Positions 41,171-52,596 of a DNA stretch of 64,000 nucleotides are shown here, piece by piece; within the stretch, counting starts at the first letter, position 1, and each line of letters begins with the position of its first letter. A program made the translations under genes and the position numbers. Source of the DNA: Naumovozyma dairenensis CBS 421 (Eukaryota > Ascomycota > Saccharomycetes > Saccharomycetales > Saccharomycetaceae); assembly GCF_000227115.2 (NCBI RefSeq), contig NC_016481.1, positions 595,041-659,040 of the forward strand. The letters run 5' to 3'. The notes beneath the pieces are model-generated. The model worked only from the letters and a program-made list of their open reading frames with translations. It was not told the DNA's origin and ran no database searches.

Positions 41171-43498
41171 TTATATGAACCCAATTAATATTGTAATTAT
41201 GCATAATAATACCATAATAATTTTTAAATTTATTATGGGGTGATGATTTTTTGGATCAATATTTTTTGAATTTGATTTCCGTTGATAATTTCTTGTTCTG
41301 CCTGTAGCTGACGGTTTAGTTAGATCAATATCTTGCTCGTCCTCCTCATCATCATCATCATCTTGATCATCCAAATAATCATCATTATGATTCAATTGAA
41401 CATATGGATCAGCGTCTGTTCTATTAAGCCCCACATTAATGAAAGAATGATGAAGATCTTGTTTTTCTTCAGGTAATGGAGTAATATCAAGTGATCCATC
41501 CCAACAATAATTATTGAAACATGATTGACAATGATCAGGTAAAGTTAAATTCAAAGATTCTTGTTTCCTTTTCACTACAGCACAAGCTAAACAAGTGGCA
41601 AACATTGGATCATCAGTGAAATTATTTCTTGTTGCAATTTCATATCCGTTGGATATCATTTGACGTCTTTGTAATTCCGAATATGACATTTTGAAAGCAC
41701 TTTGATTACTTTCAAAAGAATATTTTGAATTTGGTAAATATACTATCAATGGTGGGATATATTCCAAATTAGTTAAATTCTTGGCATCACAACCGAAAAA
41801 TGTTGGTTTTTCATTTAATCCCAAGTTAACGAAAGTGTTTGAATCAGGGACATATGGGAAAGCTGTTCCATCACCTTGTTTAACGAATTGTCTTTCAAAA
41901 GTATGAACTAAAGATGAACCATCAGGCCAACCTAATTTCATATCAACGGAATTATCTATGGCGAAAATTATATCTAAATTTCTTTCATGTTGAATTAATG
42001 GTAATAATGGAATATTTTCATCATCTTCACCACCATCCACAAGATATAATGAATCTGATTGAACTATACTTGTTGAGAAATTTTTGGATTTATCAATGAA
42101 TTTTGAATTTTTAAATGGGTTTGGATGATATGTAGCTACATCATTAAAGTCTTGTGAAAGATCCTTTAAAAAATGAGTTGCCAATTTAGTAATAAATTTT
42201 GGTAAATTAATTTTTGTAGAATTAATTCTTAAAAGGAATTGATTAAATAATGTTGAAGATGTACCCATAATGAATGCTGTATTATCATAACCTTGAACAC
42301 ATTTATCATAATCTCTTGGGATACCGTTTGATACATCCGTACCTAAATATTTGACGTCCGTGAAAGAATTTAAAGAAGGATCCCATGACCCCATTTCGTA
42401 TGGATTAAATTCGAAGACTGTTGCGTTTAAATTAATTACTTTTGAACCAGGGTATCTACCATCTGCTACGGAGATTGGGAATGGCATTTCACCATTTTGG
42501 AACACTGGAGAATCTCTTAGAGATGACCAAGTATATGCAGCGCCGCCTCTATATAAATTGGGGAAGAATTTATATGATAAAGCTCTACCCCAAACGTCAG
42601 CTAATGAAGTATCGAATCCTGCTTTTTGTTTATCTTGAAGATCATCAGAGATATGATTCCATCTCATTGCGGATTTGAAAATGTTTTTACCACCTGGGGA
42701 GATGATAGAATCTGAAAGATCCCATATATCTTTATCATTGGATTTATCGTCATCTTTTTTATTATTATTATCTTGATTTGACCAACTATTTAAGATATCT
42801 TGTATTGAAGTCCAATTATTATAAGCTAAAGTACCTACAAGCCAATTACCACCTGATGCACCTGATAAATATATTGTCGATTGTAAAAGTCCCGCTAAAG
42901 ATTGTTTTTTATGTGATGATGATGATAAGGAATGATTTGTTCTATTATCCATTGCTGCTAGGATTCCAGCACCTGTTAACATTGATCTATAACCACCGCC
43001 TGATATAGCTATTCCAATTTTCGGTATATTTGAATCGTTACCTAATAAAGTTGAAATTAAAGAAGATATTATATATTGGTTATCATCTTTGGTAGCAGTG
43101 GAAGTGGAAGTGGAAGTGGATATTGTATTATTTTGTGATGGAATATTTGTAAAAGAATTATTTAAGAAATTTTTCAATGGGGATTTAATATGTTGTAATC
43201 TTTTTTGTAGCCATATTGATTCATTTTGCGAAATGGATGAAGCTTCTCTTAATAGAGAAGGAATTGATGATAAAAAAGATGAAGATGAAGATGAAGATGA
43301 AGATGAAGATGAAGATGAAGATGAAGAAGAAGAAGAAGAAGAAGAACCATTTGAAGGTATTAAGAATGCTGGACATTGGACGTATGCAGGAGCATAACTA
43401 TTAGAAGGATTCCAGGCTAAAGTTGATTGAATATTTAAAAGTAAGGATAGAAAAAGGAATATGACTCTTATAGATGATCTCTTCAGTATTATCTCCAT
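41171..43498 (-). CDS. PLB3: Phospholipase B / lysophospholipase (Plb3 position)
   Basis: Secreted or GPI-anchored phospholipase B that deacylates glycerophospholipids, Plb3 preferring PtdIns and PtdSer in S. cerevisiae. A signal peptide (residues 1-28) precedes [13 protein letters not shown], then an uninterrupted Ser tract of about two dozen residues. The catalytic domain follows: [17 protein letters not shown], the nucleophile motif [10 protein letters not shown], and the catalytic Asp region [15 protein letters not shown]. Cys-rich C-terminal segment ([11 protein letters not shown]...[13 protein letters not shown]), an acidic stretch ([14 protein letters not shown]) and a terminal hydrophobic run fit a GPI signal. 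Length 775 versus 686. The gene could be any PLB paralogue by sequence; position between RCL1 and HTZ1 is that of YOL011W. Confidence 0.9.
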   Translation of the reverse strand: MEIILKRSSIRVIFLFLSLLLNIQSTLAWNPSNSYAPAYVQCPAFLIPSNGSSSSSSSSSSSSSSSSSSSSSSSFLSSIPSLLREASSISQNESIWLQKRLQHIKSPLKNFLNNSFTNIPSQNNTISTSTSTSTATKDDNQYIISSLISTLLGNDSNIPKIGIAISGGGYRSMLTGAGILAAMDNRTNHSLSSSSHKKQSLAGLLQSTIYLSGASGGNWLVGTLAYNNWTSIQDILNSWSNQDNNNKKDDDKSNDKDIWDLSDSIISPGGKNIFKSAMRWNHISDDLQDKQKAGFDTSLADVWGRALSYKFFPNLYRGGAAYTWSSLRDSPVFQNGEMPFPISVADGRYPGSKVINLNATVFEFNPYEMGSWDPSLNSFTDVKYLGTDVSNGIPRDYDKCVQGYDNTAFIMGTSSTLFNQFLLRINSTKINLPKFITKLATHFLKDLSQDFNDVATYHPNPFKNSKFIDKSKNFSTSIVQSDSLYLVDGGEDDENIPLLPLIQHERNLDIIFAIDNSVDMKLGWPDGSSLVHTFERQFVKQGDGTAFPYVPDSNTFVNLGLNEKPTFFGCDAKNLTNLEYIPPLIVYLPNSKYSFESNQSAFKMSYSELQRRQMISNGYEIATRNNFTDDPMFATCLACAVVKRKQESLNLTLPDHCQSCFNNYCWDGSLDITPLPEEKQDLHHSFINVGLNRTDADPYVQLNHNDDYLDDQDDDDDEEDEQDIDLTKPSATGRTRNYQRKSNSKNIDPKNHHPIINLKIIMVLLCIITILIGFI
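43278..43346 (+). repeat. GATGAA/GAA coding microsatellite (poly-Ser in PLB3)
   Basis: About eight copies of GATGAA followed by a GAA run. On the coding strand this is alternating TCA/TCT codons, giving the long Ser tract of PLB3. Confidence 0.95.
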
Positions 43499-43536
43499 GA
43501 TGATGATGCTGATGCTGATGCTGATGCTGATGCTGT
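43499..43536 (+). repeat. GATGCT microsatellite in the PLB3 5' leader
   Basis: Tandem GATGAT then five GATGCT units immediately upstream of the PLB3 ATG, reading CATCAT/AGCATC in the PLB3 leader. Confidence 0.9.
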
Positions 43537-43805
43537 ATTATTATGTTTTATAAAATAGTCCAGATATGAAGTGATGAAATATTTATACTGCAGCTAGTTA
43601 TGGAGAGGCATATAAAAAAAGAATTAATTGGTATATTATTATTGTTTTAATGTTATGGCCAACTGGAGGAGAAACTTGTGCAACTATAGCAATGATAACA
43701 ACCCAAAAAAATGGATGGATGCTGATACAGATGTAGATAGTTACTTTGTTTAACTTAGCTATACAGTACCTGCAACCATATAGATATAAATATACATGTA
43801 CATGT

Positions 43806-44107
43806 ATTATAATATAATATAATATAATATAATATAATGTAATGTAATGTAATGTAATATGATATTTTTCATTAATGTTACATAATTAAGATACCCAAAC
43901 GGGTAATATAATAAACGGGCACTACGGTACGGTATAAAGTGAAACACGACAGGCGAGGGAATGGCAAAGGAAAAGGAAAAGGAAAAGGGAAGCAATCAAT
44001 CAATCAATCAGTCAGTCAATCAATGTCCATAAGCCAAGAGAAGCGAAGCCAAGCGAAGCCAAGCCACCTTTTTCGTACTTCACAGTGACTGTGACTGTGA
44101 CTGTGAC
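43806..44107 (+). repeat. Cluster of five different tandem arrays
   Basis: Within 300 bp of the PLB3-HTZ1 spacer: TATAA then TAATG pentamers (43806-43858), four AAAAGG hexamers (43966-43988), AATC/AGTC tetramers (43993-44024), AGCGAAGCCA decamers (44040-44066) and GTGACT hexamers (44084-44107). No gene is present. Two minus-strand frames here (43807-43995, 44012-44215) are repeat-derived. Confidence 0.9.
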
Positions 44108-44276
44108 CAGACATGTCTGGGTGGGTGGGACAAGCCAGTTGAGATTTTCGTTTTCGTTTCCGTTGCGAGTGGCGGCAGCAACGCTGCAGCGGCAACTGGG
44201 TGAGTGAAATGCCACGAAAAAATATGATTAGGTTTCCTCATCGGGTATAAAAATAATAAGGGAAGAAAGGATCACC

Positions 44277-44353
44277 ATCACGTGACTCCACTTCAGACAC
44301 GTTTGTAAAAAGGTGCGGTTACCCGGTGGACTTGGAAACCCTCCTATCACGTG
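44277..44353. promoter_or_regulatory. Cbf1 (CACGTG) pair with a Reb1 site upstream of HTZ1
   Basis: ATCACGTG at 44277-44284 and 44346-44353 match Cbf1/CDEI. TTACCCGG at 44319-44326 between them matches Reb1. They sit 180-260 bp before HTZ1. There is no CDEIII nearby, so this is promoter, not centromere. Confidence 0.6.
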
Positions 44354-44536
44354 AGAACTGTTTCCAGTTCCCAATTTCTTTTGGTAAACAAGTAAACAAC
44401 ACCAAAAACCTCAGAAATAATGAGTATTACAATCAAAACATGCATGAAAACACAAACTAATAATAACTACAACCTTAATTAATTGATTGGTATTACTTAC
44501 TATCGATTAAAACTACAAATAAAAAAATAAAAAGAT

Positions 44537-44941
44537 ATGTCAGGGAAAGTACACGGAGGTAAAGGGAAATCAAGCGGAACTGAAGGTTCCAACTTAAGAT
44601 CTCAATCATCTTCAGCAAAAGCTGGTTTACAATTCCCAGTGGGTAGAATTAAACGTTATTTGAAAAGAAATGCAAGTGGGAAAATTAGAGTAGGTTCCAA
44701 AGCTGCCATTTATTTGACTGCAGTATTAGAATATTTGACCGCTGAAGTACTAGAATTAGCAGGAAATGCTGCAAAGGATTTGAAAGTTAAAAGAATTACT
44801 CCAAGACATTTACAATTGGCCATTAGAGGAGATGATGAATTGGATTCATTAATTAGAGCTACCATCTCATCAGGTGGTGTCTTACCTCATATAAATAAAG
44901 CTCTATTACTGAAAATTGAGAAGAAAAAATTAAAGAAATAA
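44537..44941 (+). CDS. HTZ1: Histone variant H2A.Z
   Basis: H2A variant deposited by SWR1 at +1 nucleosomes and boundaries. The histone fold is complete: [43 protein letters not shown], the variant-type [21 protein letters not shown] and [13 protein letters not shown]. An acetylatable Lys/Gly-rich N-terminus precedes it. Length 134, equal to S. cerevisiae. Adjacent HRD1 follows YOL012C/YOL013C order. Confidence 0.99.
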   Translation: MSGKVHGGKGKSSGTEGSNLRSQSSSAKAGLQFPVGRIKRYLKRNASGKIRVGSKAAIYLTAVLEYLTAEVLELAGNAAKDLKVKRITPRHLQLAIRGDDELDSLIRATISSGGVLPHINKALLLKIEKKKLKK

Positions 44942-45594
44942 TCAAAACAAAACAAAAAAAAAAAGACTCTATCACTTTAATTAATGCACACATTCATTGT
45001 TCTTATGTTATTACTTTGCAAAACTTAGACTGTTTTTTTTTTCCCACTGTAAAAAACCTTAGTATTCAGTTTCATGTTCATCCAAGACTCAGAATATCTC
45101 TATCTATTTCTTCTTAATAAATCGTCTATAATTTTTACCCCTTTATGTATTATATATATATCAACTTACCATCATTATTCATCATTACCATTATAGTATA
45201 TCATTTGATTTCTCTTTTTTGAGTTTATTACACTTATTTAATGGGTATTTCCCCCATAATTTATCAACATCCAAATTCTCCCGGGCTTTAATATATTTTT
45301 TAGATTATCAGTTTTTTAAGGTATACGTAATAAGTTTACCTTAACACATACCACATATCTTCATAGATAACTCACTAACATTTAATAAGTAGAACAAGTA
45401 AAGAAAGAAAGAAGGAAAGAAACGCTTTTCATCGTCAAAAGTTGGTCAACTTTGTCCCAGAAAATATACTATAACATAACATAACATATCAATTATCATA
45501 ATAGAACTTGTCATAACATAACATTCATACCTATATGCTAAGCAACAAAAACCATTATCCAAAATAGACTATAAACTAAAACAGCAACAAAAAA
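44942..45594. other. Spacer HTZ1-HRD1
   Basis: 653 bp, AT-rich, with an ATAAC repeat (45471-45487) shortly before HRD1. No gene was recognised. Confidence 0.6.
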
Positions 45595-47349
45595 ATGGCA
45601 ATACAAATCTCCATGTTAAATTCAAAAAAATTTCAATTCGTTATATTTTCAATATCAGTTTATTTAATCACATTCTTCACAATAATTAATGCCGCTAATT
45701 CAAGTACTTCATTCTTACATTTATGTTTGAAATTAAATGAAGGTTTCAACATAATGATAATAACAATCTTTATCCTATTAAATTCATTACTTTCTTGGAA
45801 ATTAATTACATGGTTCTTATTCAATGATTTAAGATTAATAGAACAAGAACATATAATGGAAAGATTACCATTTACTGTAATAAATTTCATCGTTATGGCA
45901 ACAATGTTTAATGAAAGATTTTTCTTCACTTTAACCATTTATGGATTATTACTCATTTCATTAAGAGTCTACCATTGGATATTAAAGGATAGATTAGAAT
46001 TCATCATTCAAACAATTAATGATTCTACATCCATGACAAAAATCATATTCTCAAAATTTTCATTCAATTTAATTTCATTATCATTAATTAATTTGAAATT
46101 AATTCAAAATTGTTTAACTTGGGATGATATAAATTTTTGGAAAAATAATCAAAATTTATTTAATTCAATAATGAATTATTTAATTAATCCAATTTCATCA
46201 ACAACAATATCAAATGGAATCAATAATCATTCAAATCCCGTTTATTTAATGTTAGGAATGGAATTCTCAATCTTATTATTGGAATATTTTAATGTATTAT
46301 TCCATTCACTATTAAGTTTATTCGAATTTTATAAATCAAAACAATTCTCAATTCAACAACAACAAATTAGACAAAATAATTTAATAAATCGTGCCCAAAC
46401 TACACAAAATGATGAAAATGAAATTAATATTGGACTTGACATCGATATTGATGATGATGAAGAAGATGATGATGAGACTTTTAATGGATTAGAAGGTAAA
46501 TTCATTTACGAAAAGATAATAGATCTATTCACCAGATTCCTCATGACAATCATCCATGTATCTTTACTACTACCATTAAATATACCAATGATATTAGTCA
46601 AAGATATCTTATGGGATTTTTTTTCACTCTATAGAAATGCAATGTCATTATATAAAATTTGGAAGAATAATCAAAAATTAGAATCAGCTTTACCAAATAT
46701 GACTCCTGATGATTTACAACACTCTGATAATGTCTGTATCATTTGTATGGATGATCTTTTACCATCTTTAGAAACATTGGAACATGCAACCAATGTTTCT
46801 TCTACTACTCCTTCTTCGAATCATTATTTGAATATTAAAAAGAAGAAAAAACCCAAAAAATTACCTTGTGGCCATTTCTTACATTTTTCATGTTTGAAAA
46901 ATTGGATGGAAAGATCTCAAACCTGTCCCATTTGTAGATTGGATGTTTTCGATAAAAATGGGAATGTTAAAGTTTATCCGAATACAAATACAAATACGAA
47001 CGTAAACGATTCGAGTCATGACCAAACTTCGGAAAACAGGCCCCCATCTACCAGTACTTCAAATATTATTCCTGGTTCAAATACAAATATAACTACAAAT
47101 ACCCCAATCCCTCGAAATATTGACGCATCTAATGGGTCTCACGAAGTTTCTCCAGCTGCATCTCCATCTCCATCTCCATCTCCATCTTTACCGATACTAA
47201 AACACGAACAACATGATGGAAATCCAATAAATAATTTTAATGAGACCAAGAATTGGTATGAATTTAAAATTGATTCTGATAAATCTACATATGCTAATAA
47301 TTCACAAACCATTTCATTCCCAATTGAATTTGAAAAAGATAATAATAGC

Positions 47350-47381
<32 letters not shown>

Positions 47382-47487
47382 TACAATAATAGCAAATTTA
47401 CTAATTGAAGATAAGATCCAAAATGATTCACATTCACCAGTCATCATTATACCTAAAGAATCAATAAATTATCCGGATACTAACTAA
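45595..47487 (+). CDS. HRD1: ERAD ubiquitin ligase Hrd1
   Basis: Multi-spanning ER RING-H2 E3 that forms the retrotranslocation channel for misfolded lumenal and membrane proteins and regulates Hmg2. Multiple hydrophobic segments occupy the first 340 residues. The RING-H2 lies at about 380-450: CIICMDDL, a long Lys-rich loop before LPCGHFLHFSCLKNWMERSQTCPICRLDVF. The tail (455-630) is disordered, with Asn/Thr repeats, an SPSPSPS run and a long poly-Asn tract near 580. Length 630 versus 551, the difference being mostly tail repeats and an acidic insert (DIDIDDDEEDDDE near 285). Confidence 0.96.
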
Positions 47488-47936
47488 TCAATCAGTGCAA
47501 AAATCAAATCATTTGTTATACAAGAACATGTAACGTATTTATATAGAGTATATATATGTATATATCATATATAACATGGAACATCACAAAATCATACTTG
47601 TTGGAAAATCAGTGCAATTTTTTATACATGAATACTCAGAGCAGAAATGCTATCATTCACTTCTATTCCTGCTTTTAACAATTTACAAGTATTCATAAAT
47701 ATCGGTTTATATAAAAGTTTATGTATGAATACCTCGTCTTCTATATAAAAAGTTTTTTAGGTACAAGCTTTCCTAAACTATCCTGTAAAAACAACGATAC
47801 AACTAGTTCTCTTTTGTATTGTACTGTTAAAAAATGATACGACGATTTACATATAGAACATTATATAGACTATGCATAAACTCTATTTTTTCTTATATAT
47901 GATGTGTAATCTAAAGCTTGATTAGAAAAAAAAAAC
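47488..47936. other. Convergent spacer HRD1-RNR2
   Basis: 449 bp between converging genes, with TATATA-rich 3'-end signals near 47545. It marks the junction from the YOL block to the YJL block. Nothing else was recognised. Confidence 0.6.
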
Positions 47937-49136
47937 TTAGAAATCTTCAGAAATGACGAAGGCACCAGTTTCAGTTTCAGTAGCCTTAGCAATAACACCA
48001 GCCTTTTGATAATCAGAAACTCTCTTTTCAAAGAAATTAGTCTTACCAGCTAAGGAAATATTTTCCATGAAATCAAATGGATTTTCAACCTTGTAGTATT
48101 TTTCATTACCAAAAGCAACTAATAATCTATCAGCAACAAATTCAACATATTGGTTCATCAAATCAGCATTCATACCTAATAAAGCAACTGGTAAAGCATC
48201 CAAGAAATATCTCTTTTCAATTTCAACAGCTTGAACAATAATGGTTTCAACAGTACTTGGTTCAATCTTATGCTTCAAATGAGCAAATAATAGACATGCA
48301 AAATCAGTATGTAAACCTTCATCTCTACAAATCAATTCATTAGAGAAAGTTAAACCTGGCATCAAACCTCTCTTCTTCAACCAGAAAATAGAAGCAAAGG
48401 AACCAGAGAAGAAAATACCTTCAATAGCAGCAAAGGCAACCAATCTTTCACCAAATGGAGATTCAGAATCATTAATCCATCTTAAAGCCCATTCAGCCTT
48501 TTCCTTAATTTGTGGAATAGTTTCAATAGCATTGAATAAAAATTCACTTTCCTTTGGATCCTTAATATAAGTATCAATCAATAAAGAATAAGTTTCAGAA
48601 TGAATATTTTCAATCATAATTTGGAACCCATAGAAAGCTCTAGCTTCTGGAATTTGAACTTCAGCAGAGAAATTTTCAACTAAATTTTCATTAACAATAC
48701 CATCAGACGCAGCAAAGAAAGCCAAAACTCTTGAAATGAAAAATCTTTCATTTGCATTCATTCTATTATTCCAATCATGTAAATCCTTAGAAAGATCAAT
48801 TTCTTCGGCAGTCCAGAAAGAGGCTTCAGCTCTCTTATAAGCTTGCCAGATTTCATGATACTTGATTGGGAATAATGTGTGTCTATCATTATCATATGTT
48901 AATAATGGTTCTTCCTTTTCTTCGGCCTTCAATTTATGACGTTGAATTCTGTGAGAGTATAAGTATTGCTTATGTTTTTCAGCAGCTTCACTTAATCTCT
49001 TGTTAAGAGCAGCTTCTTGAGCTTCAAGATCTTCAGAAACTGGGTTTAATGTAGAAGATAAATTCTTAGAAGCATCTTTGATTTCTAAATCAGATAGAGC
49101 GGCAGCAGCTTGCTTAGATGGAGTTTCTTTAGCCAT
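47937..49136 (-). CDS. RNR2: Ribonucleotide reductase small subunit Rnr2
   Basis: Beta subunit carrying the diiron-tyrosyl radical cofactor that drives reduction of ribonucleotides to deoxyribonucleotides, paired with Rnr4. The iron ligands and radical tyrosine are visible: [38 protein letters not shown] and [14 protein letters not shown]. The Rnr1-binding tail ends EDF. I place the start at 49136 (MAKETPSK, matching MPKETPSK of S. cerevisiae), giving 399 residues, equal to S. cerevisiae. A further in-frame ATG at 49196 would add 20 residues unlike the family. X-box-like sites lie about 0.9-1.2 kb upstream. Confidence 0.98.
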   Translation of the reverse strand: MAKETPSKQAAAALSDLEIKDASKNLSSTLNPVSEDLEAQEAALNKRLSEAAEKHKQYLYSHRIQRHKLKAEEKEEPLLTYDNDRHTLFPIKYHEIWQAYKRAEASFWTAEEIDLSKDLHDWNNRMNANERFFISRVLAFFAASDGIVNENLVENFSAEVQIPEARAFYGFQIMIENIHSETYSLLIDTYIKDPKESEFLFNAIETIPQIKEKAEWALRWINDSESPFGERLVAFAAIEGIFFSGSFASIFWLKKRGLMPGLTFSNELICRDEGLHTDFACLLFAHLKHKIEPSTVETIIVQAVEIEKRYFLDALPVALLGMNADLMNQYVEFVADRLLVAFGNEKYYKVENPFDFMENISLAGKTNFFEKRVSDYQKAGVIAKATETETGAFVISEDF

Positions 49137-50038
49137 ATTGTATGTGTTCTTACGATTGAGTGTTTGTTTTGAAGGAAGTATACGATTTTTTATCAATTGT
49201 ATATTACTGATCTGCTTCCTCTTTAAGAGATAAAAAAAATAAAACTTAAGAAGAAAAAAGGGGATATATAAGAGATCTTAATTGGAAATTATTAATCAAC
49301 GTTTATATACAAAAGGGATGAAATAGATTTGAAGAATTATTGAATTACTTTTGGGAAGAGAAAAAAAAATTCAAATCTTAAAATTTTTCATAATTAAAAA
49401 AAAAAAAGTGCGTACCAAAGAAATGGCCGCGCAACGTACGAAACAAAAAAACCCTAAAAATTCAAGTAGAGTACGTAACAAAAGACGTACGTAATCATTG
49501 ATCAATTCACCCATCAGTTTTGGTAACTAAACAAAAAAACATTTATTTTTCCCTTAGCAACATAACTCATAGGAACCGAAACAATATACGTTATTCTCAC
49601 TTGATCTTCAATGAGAACTCACCTAAACTTTGAGAACTTCTATCAACCAACTATGCTTACAAATTCTTAAGAAGCCCTTTTCTCCCCGTTGCTTAGAGAG
49701 ATTTTTTCAATAGAAATCGTTTAAACTAATTTCAATCATCCCTGCGCGTGTTTCACAGGTTTCTATGACAATCAAAGAAAGGTGTCTGGATGTTTCCGAC
49801 CGAGGGGAAAATTTGCTTTTTGAGGGGGGAAATCAAATCTGTGGGAATTTTTATTCATTTACCCTAGCTAATTTGACATATTACCAAGTAAAGCGTGTAG
49901 AAATCTAAAACTTTAATCGAACCCTAATCGGAATTCCAGAACAAAAGGTGATACCCTACCTTTTATGGAAAATTGGGTGAACAAAGAAAAATAACTGCTA
50001 CGCTGCTTTCACTGAAAAAAACCCAACAACCACACTTG
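49137..50038. other. RNR2 proximal upstream region
   Basis: 902 bp without a recognisable gene. It contains several GTACGT/ACGTAC palindromes (about 49434, 49473, 49485) and A-runs. Together with 50039-50652 it forms the long RNR2-tRNA-Leu spacer; the 98-codon frame at 50085-50381 overlaps X-box motifs and is not called. Confidence 0.5.
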
Positions 50039-50326
50039 GTTGCCGTGGTTATCTATTTCCTAAAAAGTAAATGTCTTTTTTCCTTTGGTCGCCTGTAGCA
50101 ACAACTTTTACCATAGTGATAACTACGTATATGCTTTGTGGTACCAAATGATCGTAGAGCTCAACCACACTGCATGTGGAAAAACATTAATTGGGTCTAT
50201 CATTGTTTATACACAAGCTCTGAAACGCGTCTCACCAAAACAAAAAAATTACTGGTTGCTATGCCATTTCCACGCGAATTGTTTTAATTTATTTTATCTT
50301 TCTCGGTGGGCAGAGACTGTAGCAAC
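50039..50326. promoter_or_regulatory. RFX-type X-box cluster upstream of RNR2
   Basis: GTCGCCTGTAGCAAC (50088-50102) fits the X-box form GTNRCC-N3-RGYAAC exactly. Weaker partners are GTTGCCGTGGTTAT (50039-50052), half-site GTTGCT (50255-50260) and half-site AGCAAC (50321-50326). An MCB ACGCGT lies at 50225-50230. In S. cerevisiae Rfx1/Crt1 represses RNR2-4 through X-boxes until DNA damage. The distance of 0.9-1.2 kb from RNR2 is long, but no other protein gene is closer. Confidence 0.6.
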
Positions 50327-50652
50327 CAGTAAATTCCTTTCAAACGCAGCCTCCAAAGTTAGCATAAACAAAAAAACCTAAAGCCTGAGAAACCACAAAG
50401 TAGGTCTTCTCGTAAACACCTAATAGTACGTGCTTTCGTCGACATGGTACATAGTAAATAAGGAATAATTAATCAAAATATCTTTCAATATTATGTAAAC
50501 AACGCGAAATATACCAAACACATTCAGGAGTTTCAGTGTTTCTACCAAAATTAGCTTAACAGATCAACATAAGGTACCTTGCTTTCTCTATGGAAAAATC
50601 TTCAAAACTCATTTATTGGTATTTGGAATAATCTAAAAAAATAAAAAATATA

Positions 50653-50770
50653 TGGTTGCTAAGAGATTCGAACTCTTGCATCTTACGATACCTGAGTGTT
50701 CCTGCAGTTTTCTGCAGTCAAGAACTTTTTTCCTTGAATCAGGCGCCTTAGACCGCTCGGCCAAACAACC
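50653..50770 (-). tRNA. tRNA-Leu(CAA) with 32-nt intron
   Basis: Minus strand, 118 nt. 5' exon 50770-50733 (GGTTGTTTGGCCGAGCGGTC start, anticodon CAA), intron 50732-50701, 3' exon 50700-50653 with a variable arm and B box GTTCGAATC, ending ACCA-side A73. It matches the S. cerevisiae CAA leucine tRNA, which also has an intron one base 3' of the anticodon. A T-rich stretch follows on the minus strand (rc of 50636-50652). Confidence 0.98.
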
Positions 50771-51136
50771 ACTTATTTACGCTTTTCAATCCTACGGTAA
50801 GATTTTGATCCGCTACGTTCACATGTTGACCACTCACTTACTGGTATATATAATTGAAGAAGGTTCTATACTTAGCGTATTTCATATACTCCTGGAACAT
50901 GTTATGATTCATTTACAACTTTATAGTGTGCTTCATATAATCACCATGTTATTCTTTAGTTCATGATTTACATGAATGTAACGAATATTACTAGTTAGAT
51001 GCCCTGATAAGAAGAGTATAAATAAAGTGTCTTAGAGAAAAGATAATTATGATAACTAAAATATATTATGGAACCTTACTCGAAGTTCTCTAACAAAAAC
51101 ATTTATAAAATGTATATATGGTCTTTATTATATAAT
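50771..51136. other. Spacer tRNA-Leu to HSP26 3' end
   Basis: 366 bp. No LTR or gene was recognised; a plus-strand frame crossing the tRNA (50652-50966) is fortuitous. Confidence 0.6.
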
Positions 51137-51754
51137 TTATTTCTCCCAATCTTGATCTGAGACAATTTCGATTCTACGAACTTGTTCCTTATCGGCATCG
51201 CTTGGTTTAACCTTAGGAACCTCTAAAGTTAAGATACCACTTGTGTAATCTGCTTTAGCCTGTTCTACATTTATTTTAGGATATTCAGGCAAAGTGACAG
51301 AACGCCTGAACTTACCAGATGCACGTTCTTGGACTCTAACATTCCCACTTCTTTCTTCTGTGATAATTGGTGGGATTTCTCCACTGATTGAGAACTGGTT
51401 TTTGTTCTTATTATATTCCAAGCTAATGTTTTTCTTTTGCCTAACCCCCGGAATATTGACTTTAATTTCATAATTATTATCATGGTCTAAAATGTCAATA
51501 GGAACAGTTAAGTTTCGGGTGCTACCGAAACCCATAGGAACTAAAGGGATGTCAGTATCAAACCAATTATCTAAATCCGAAGGGCCGTAACGAGGAACTA
51601 CCATGGAATCATTGTTTCCAGGCCTTATCAATCCCCCTTGGATATTACTATTCCTGTTCGTTTGGGGTCTACGAGCTCTACTCATTGTGCTATCCACTAT
51701 TCCGAACCCTTCATCAAAATCTTCAGAAAAGTTGTGAAATGGATAATAAGACAT
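51137..51754 (-). CDS. HSP26: Small heat-shock protein Hsp26
   Basis: ATP-independent holdase that forms 24-mers and exposes substrate sites on heating. A divergent N-terminal arm with DLDNWFDTDIPLVPMGFGS precedes the alpha-crystallin domain (about 78-185): VPIDILDHDNNYEIKVNIPGV, SGEIPP, SGKFRRSVTLPEYPKINVEQAKADYTSGILTLEVPK. The C-terminal extension ends RRIEIVSDQDWEK with the conserved IXI-type motif (IEI). Length 205 versus 214. A TTCTGGAA dyad at 51901-51908, about 147 bp upstream, is a minimal heat-shock element. Not syntenic with its S. cerevisiae neighbours (YBR072W). Confidence 0.96.
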   Translation of the reverse strand: MSYYPFHNFSEDFDEGFGIVDSTMSRARRPQTNRNSNIQGGLIRPGNNDSMVVPRYGPSDLDNWFDTDIPLVPMGFGSTRNLTVPIDILDHDNNYEIKVNIPGVRQKKNISLEYNKNKNQFSISGEIPPIITEERSGNVRVQERASGKFRRSVTLPEYPKINVEQAKADYTSGILTLEVPKVKPSDADKEQVRRIEIVSDQDWEK

Positions 51755-52596
51755 TGTAGTTTATTGATGTATCGACTATTCCTTTCGTCTACTTGATAAA
51801 GTTAATGACAATAGACAAACAATGTATAAAATGGATTACTTGCACCTACTTATATATACTTGAGCAATTTTAGGAAGTATTCAGATGAATCATTTGCGTG
51901 TTCTGGAAGAACCTGAATAGTTTCCCAAACGCTAAGGGAGAAGGTATCCTTTTTACGATAATGCCTAACCTTAGAATAGTAGCCGTGTCCTAGATTTTCT
52001 ATTACACACACCACAGATAATTTAGAGCTCCTATCTTTTCAGAATCCATGCACCAAAAGTTATTGTAGTACTTTACAAATAACAGTTTCCGAACATGAAA
52101 TCTTTTGTATGAGTGAATATGGAATTAAGTAATTAATACTAACCTAAGCAAATATTTCTACATGAGTACTGTTCTACATACTGTGAATCAAAATATCTAC
52201 ATATAAAAGAAATACAATTTTTTGGCACTTTTTATTTACTTTCCACTAGAAGATTTTACGATTCTAACGACCTTCCAATTTATTCTCAAAACTAAAATAG
52301 ATAACACTCAAAAGTAAATAAAACATAGAAAAATTTGGAACATTCAACTCATATTATTCAGTTACTTATGTTGTTCGATTTAAGTCTTCAAGATACCTTA
52401 AGATATATCATCGACTGTATACCACCATCTCGATAGAACAGAAACTGTAAGTACTAAACTATAGAATAATATATGTAAAGTGAAAGTTTCCAAATTAAGG
52501 CTCTGTTATATTAGAGTGGTAGTTTTATACTAAATTGCATAAAAAAATTAGTAGGTGCAACGTCCTAAGTATTGATGAAATACGTTAGATGCTTTC
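51755..52596. other. Spacer HSP26 promoter to POL31 3' end
   Basis: 842 bp. Contains the HSP26 promoter with a TTCTGGAA dyad (51901-51908). A TTTCCGAA core near 52086 lacks the left half and CDEII of a centromere. No gene was recognised. Confidence 0.55.

Noticed and set aside
44277..44353. Two CDEI-like ATCACGTG sequences
   Set aside because: No CDEII or CDEIII follows either; they lie in the HTZ1 promoter and read better as Cbf1 sites.
47937..49196. Upstream ATG of RNR2 (20 extra residues)
   Set aside because: The family N-terminus begins at the second ATG (MAKETPSK); the extra residues have no counterpart.
50652..50966. 104-codon frame beginning at the tRNA-Leu 3' end
   Set aside because: Its first third is the antisense of the tRNA gene.
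52085..52100. TTTCCGAACATGAAA resembling the right half of centromere CDEIII
   Set aside because: The left half does not match, upstream sequence is not an 80-160 bp AT-rich CDEII, and no CDEI is in place.
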